Source: JAMXLO01 sp963818775 (lineage in GTDB: Bacteria > Pseudomonadota > Alphaproteobacteria > Acetobacterales > Acetobacteraceae). From it: a stretch of 64,000 nucleotides of DNA. Of this stretch, positions 61,969 to 64,000 are shown piece after piece. The notes under the pieces are model-generated. The model saw only the letters and a program-made list of their open reading frames with translations. It made no database searches and had not been told where the DNA came from. How positions within the stretch are numbered: the first letter of the stretch is position 1; every line of letters begins with the position of its first letter. The stretch lies in the NCBI GenBank assembly GCA_963818775.1, contig CAWFUF010000021.1, positions 124,001-188,000 of the forward strand, read 5' to 3'. Both the position numbers and the translations under genes were made by a program.

Positions 61969-63047
61969 TCGCACCTGGCCGCACGGCAAGTGTGGCGAAC
62001 GCGGCTGCGGCCGTGCGGGTCATGGTCTGTGACGACTCGGCGGTGATTCGTGGCGCCGTCGCGCGGATGTTGGAGGCGGAGCCGTCGGTGCAGGTGGTCG
62101 CCCGCGTGGCCAACGGACAGTTGGCGCTCGACGAACTGAAGCGCACGCAGGTCGATGTGCTTGTCCTCGATATCGAGATGCCGGTGATGGACGGCATGAC
62201 GGCGCTGCCGCTGTTGCTACGCGCGGACCCTGGTCTCAAGGTCATCATGGCCTCGACGCTGACCACGCGTGGCGCCGATATCGCGTTGCGCGCGCTGCGG
62301 CTCGGTGCCGCGGACTATTTGCCGAAGCCCTCCGCCGTGGCAGGTGACGAGACGTTCCGCCGCGAACTGATTGAGAAGGTGAAAGGCCTGGGCCGCATGC
62401 GACGGCGCGTTGCCCAGCCGGTGCGCGAAACCGTCGCGCTGCATCTGCGGCCGGCCTCGATCGTGCCGCCGCGGCTGCTCGCGGTCGGCAGTTCCACAGG
62501 CGGCCCTCAGGCACTGTTCACCCTGGTGCAGGGGCTGGGCCGGAAGCTGAATGTGCCGGTGGTTCTCACCCAGCATATGCCTGCGACCTTCATGCCCATC
62601 CTGGCCGAGCACCTCAGCAAGTTGGGCGGGATGCCGTGCGCCGAAGCGAAGGACGGCGACGTGCTGGCCACCGGACACATCTATCTCGCGCCTGGCGACC
62701 GGCATCTGCTGATTGATACCGGCCGCGCCGGTCTGCTGGCGCGTCTCAGCGCCGATCCGCCGGAGAATTTCTGTCGGCCCTCGGTCGATCCCATGCTGCG
62801 CAGTGCCGCCGCGGCGTGCGACGGCCGCGTGCTGGTCGCGATGCTGACCGGCATGGGCCAGGACGGGCTGATCGGGACACGCCGCGTCATCGATGCTGGC
62901 GGATGCGCTGTGGCACAGGACGAGGCGACCAGCGTGGTGTGGGGCATGCCGGGAGCGGTCGCACAGGCCGGGCTGTGTCACGCGATACTGCCGCTGCCGC
63001 GCATCGCGCCGAAACTGCTCGAGATGCTGCGGATGACGCGAGCATGA
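61965..63047 (+). CDS. cheB: Chemotaxis glutamate methylesterase CheB
   Basis: A 360-residue protein: receiver (about 18-135, acceptor Asp in VLDIEMPVMDG) plus esterase (about 165-355) with Ser in VGSSTGGPQAL, His in TQHMPATFMP and Asp in TGMGQDGLIG. It removes methyl groups from receptors after CheA phosphorylation. The GTG start overlaps the cheY stop; the ATG of cheR overlaps its own stop. Confidence 0.94.
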   Translation: MIAPGRTASVANAAAAVRVMVCDDSAVIRGAVARMLEAEPSVQVVARVANGQLALDELKRTQVDVLVLDIEMPVMDGMTALPLLLRADPGLKVIMASTLTTRGADIALRALRLGAADYLPKPSAVAGDETFRRELIEKVKGLGRMRRRVAQPVRETVALHLRPASIVPPRLLAVGSSTGGPQALFTLVQGLGRKLNVPVVLTQHMPATFMPILAEHLSKLGGMPCAEAKDGDVLATGHIYLAPGDRHLLIDTGRAGLLARLSADPPENFCRPSVDPMLRSAAAACDGRVLVAMLTGMGQDGLIGTRRVIDAGGCAVAQDEATSVVWGMPGAVAQAGLCHAILPLPRIAPKLLEMLRMTRA

Positions 63048-63910
63048 GCCAGGCGCTGTCGTCCACCGCATTTCAGACCTACGCGACACTATTGAAGACC
63101 CGCTCGGGCCTGGTGATCGGTCCAGACAAGCTGTATCTGCTCGAAACGCGGCTTGCGCCGATTCTGAAGTGCGAGAAGTTGCGTGATCTGGCGGCGCTCG
63201 CCGATCGGCTGCGCGCACCCAATGCCGAACCGCTGATCCGGCAGGTGGTCGAGGCGATGACCACCAATGAAAGCTTTTTCTTCCGTGACGACAAGCCGTT
63301 CCAACACTTCCGTGCCCAGGCCTTGCCCCGGATGCTGGCGTTGCGTCCGGCAGGTACGCCTCTGCGCGTGTGGTCCGCCGCGTCGTCGTCCGGACAGGAG
63401 GCGTACTCGATCGCGATGATCATATCCGAGTGCCGTGCCAGCATCGGCGACCGGCGGATCGAGATCATCGGCACCGACCTTGCCCGCGATCAGGTCCAAC
63501 GCGCGCGCGATGGAGTGTACACGCAGTTCGAGGTGCAACGCGGACTGCCGGTGCAGATGCTGATGCGCCACTTCCGCAAGGAGGAGAACGGCTGGCGGAT
63601 CAGCGAGGCGATTCGCGGCATGGTGCAATACCGTGAGTGGAATCTGCTGGGCGATCTACGGCCGCTCGGGCAATTCGACGTGGTGTTCTGTCGCAATGTG
63701 CTGATCTATTTCGATCAGCCAACCAAGGCGAAGGTGCTGGATGCCGTTGCGCAGCAGATGCCGGCGGATGGGCTGTTGTATCTCGGTGGAGCGGAAACGG
63801 TGCTGGGGATCACCAGCAGGTTCGCGCCTTTGCCGGCCGAGCGTGGGGTCTATGGGGTAGTAGGAGGGAAATTCACCACACAGACACAGCGATCACAGAG
63901 TGTCGCATGA
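63044..63910 (+). CDS. cheR: Chemotaxis methyltransferase CheR
   Basis: A 288-residue SAM-dependent enzyme that methylates receptor glutamates. It has the N-terminal helical domain, RVWSAASSSGQEAYSIAMI (SAM motif I), IEIIGTDLARDQ and FDVVFCRNVLIYFD. The C-terminal 12 or so codons fall in an interspersed-type repeat. ATG overlaps the cheB stop; last gene of the operon in view. Confidence 0.94.
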   Translation: MSQALSSTAFQTYATLLKTRSGLVIGPDKLYLLETRLAPILKCEKLRDLAALADRLRAPNAEPLIRQVVEAMTTNESFFFRDDKPFQHFRAQALPRMLALRPAGTPLRVWSAASSSGQEAYSIAMIISECRASIGDRRIEIIGTDLARDQVQRARDGVYTQFEVQRGLPVQMLMRHFRKEENGWRISEAIRGMVQYREWNLLGDLRPLGQFDVVFCRNVLIYFDQPTKAKVLDAVAQQMPADGLLYLGGAETVLGITSRFAPLPAERGVYGVVGGKFTTQTQRSQSVA

Positions 63911-63961
63911 ACGCCTGGTCACGCCGACATGGTCACAGGAACCTCTGTGTCTTGTGGTGAG
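63872..63961. repeat. Inverted repeat overlapping the end of cheR
   Basis: TTCACCACACAGACACAG within the end of cheR is mirrored by CTCTGTGTCTTGTGGTGAG 53 bases later, an imperfect inverted repeat of about 18 bases. It resembles the CACCACAGAGACACAGAG type of dispersed repeat seen in several bacterial groups. The last 40 bases of the window show no gene. Confidence 0.6.
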
Positions 63962-64000
63962 TGCTGATCTCACTGCATCCCACCGCGCGCCGCGACCGGC

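Overview
The window is a GC-rich, gene-dense chromosomal segment of a Gram-negative alphaproteobacterium. Lipid A and Kdo genes (lpxK, waaA and a DUF374 acyltransferase) indicate an LPS outer membrane. A ChpT-type phosphotransferase beside cheA, the fused CheA-receiver, the MCP with a PilZ tail and many stand-alone receiver proteins fit Rhodospirillales, possibly Acetobacteraceae or an Azospirillum-like relative. That assignment is inferred from gene content, not measured. I see no rRNA gene, complete tRNA, CRISPR array, transposase or phage structural gene.

Layout. 0-2.4 kb: an edge-truncated enolase-superfamily gene, a hydratase and rlmB, all leftward. 2.4-6.8 kb: two orphan receivers, a lactonase-like beta-propeller and the MCP-PilZ protein. 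6.9-9.9 kb: dapF, mtaB and ftsY. 10.2-11.9 kb: an XRE/ImmA-IrrE protease gene with a DUF4411 PIN-like gene, probably a mobile toxin-antitoxin-like pair. 11.9-17.2 kb: two MFS exporters, a lipoprotein and a PadR/FAD-monooxygenase pair. 17.5-20.2 kb: a phnD-phnE-phnE transporter with no ATPase gene. 20.3-24 kb: an orphan solute-binding protein, a frameshifted sulfite-oxidase-type gene and an HxlR regulator. 24.1-28 kb: a large cyclase/TPR protein, flanked by a direct repeat, diverging from sthA. 28.2-33.3 kb: an exported protein, an OmpA lipoprotein and the acyltransferase-waaA-lpxK operon. 33.5-38.9 kb: small proteins, receivers, a Crp/Fnr regulator, a membrane acyltransferase and a LysE exporter. 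38.9-41.5 kb: a divergent AmmeMemoRadiSam pair. 41.4-45.1 kb: an HtrA protease-response regulator-histidine kinase operon. 45.1-49.6 kb: hrpB and a DsbD-family reductase. 49.8-55.9 kb: a gene broken by an in-frame TGA, RidA, a MetX-like hydrolase, rlmH, and a solute-binding protein diverging from a Rieske dioxygenase pair with a frameshifted alpha subunit. 55.9-57.5 kb: vapBC and moaA. 57.7-63.9 kb: the operon chpT-cheA-cheW-cheY-cheB-cheR.

The che operon supplies a complete core signalling pathway, and the distant MCP-PilZ could feed it while sensing c-di-GMP. DUF374, waaA and lpxK act in lipid A-Kdo assembly. The HtrA operon looks like an envelope-stress circuit in which protease and two-component system are co-expressed. 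The dioxygenase and its divergent binding protein suggest uptake and oxidation of an aromatic acid.

Three genes carry single-base lesions (a missing base, a nonsense codon and an extra base). They may be real decay or assembly errors. Several palindromic or direct repeats of interspersed type sit between or inside the ends of genes. The best candidates for little-described biology are the ImmA/DUF4411 pair, the cyclase-TolB-TPR-rhodanese-like fusion between direct repeats, the fused Memo-AMMECR1 protein diverging from its radical SAM partner, and the GC-rich palindrome that supplies the only visible start codon of the histidine kinase.
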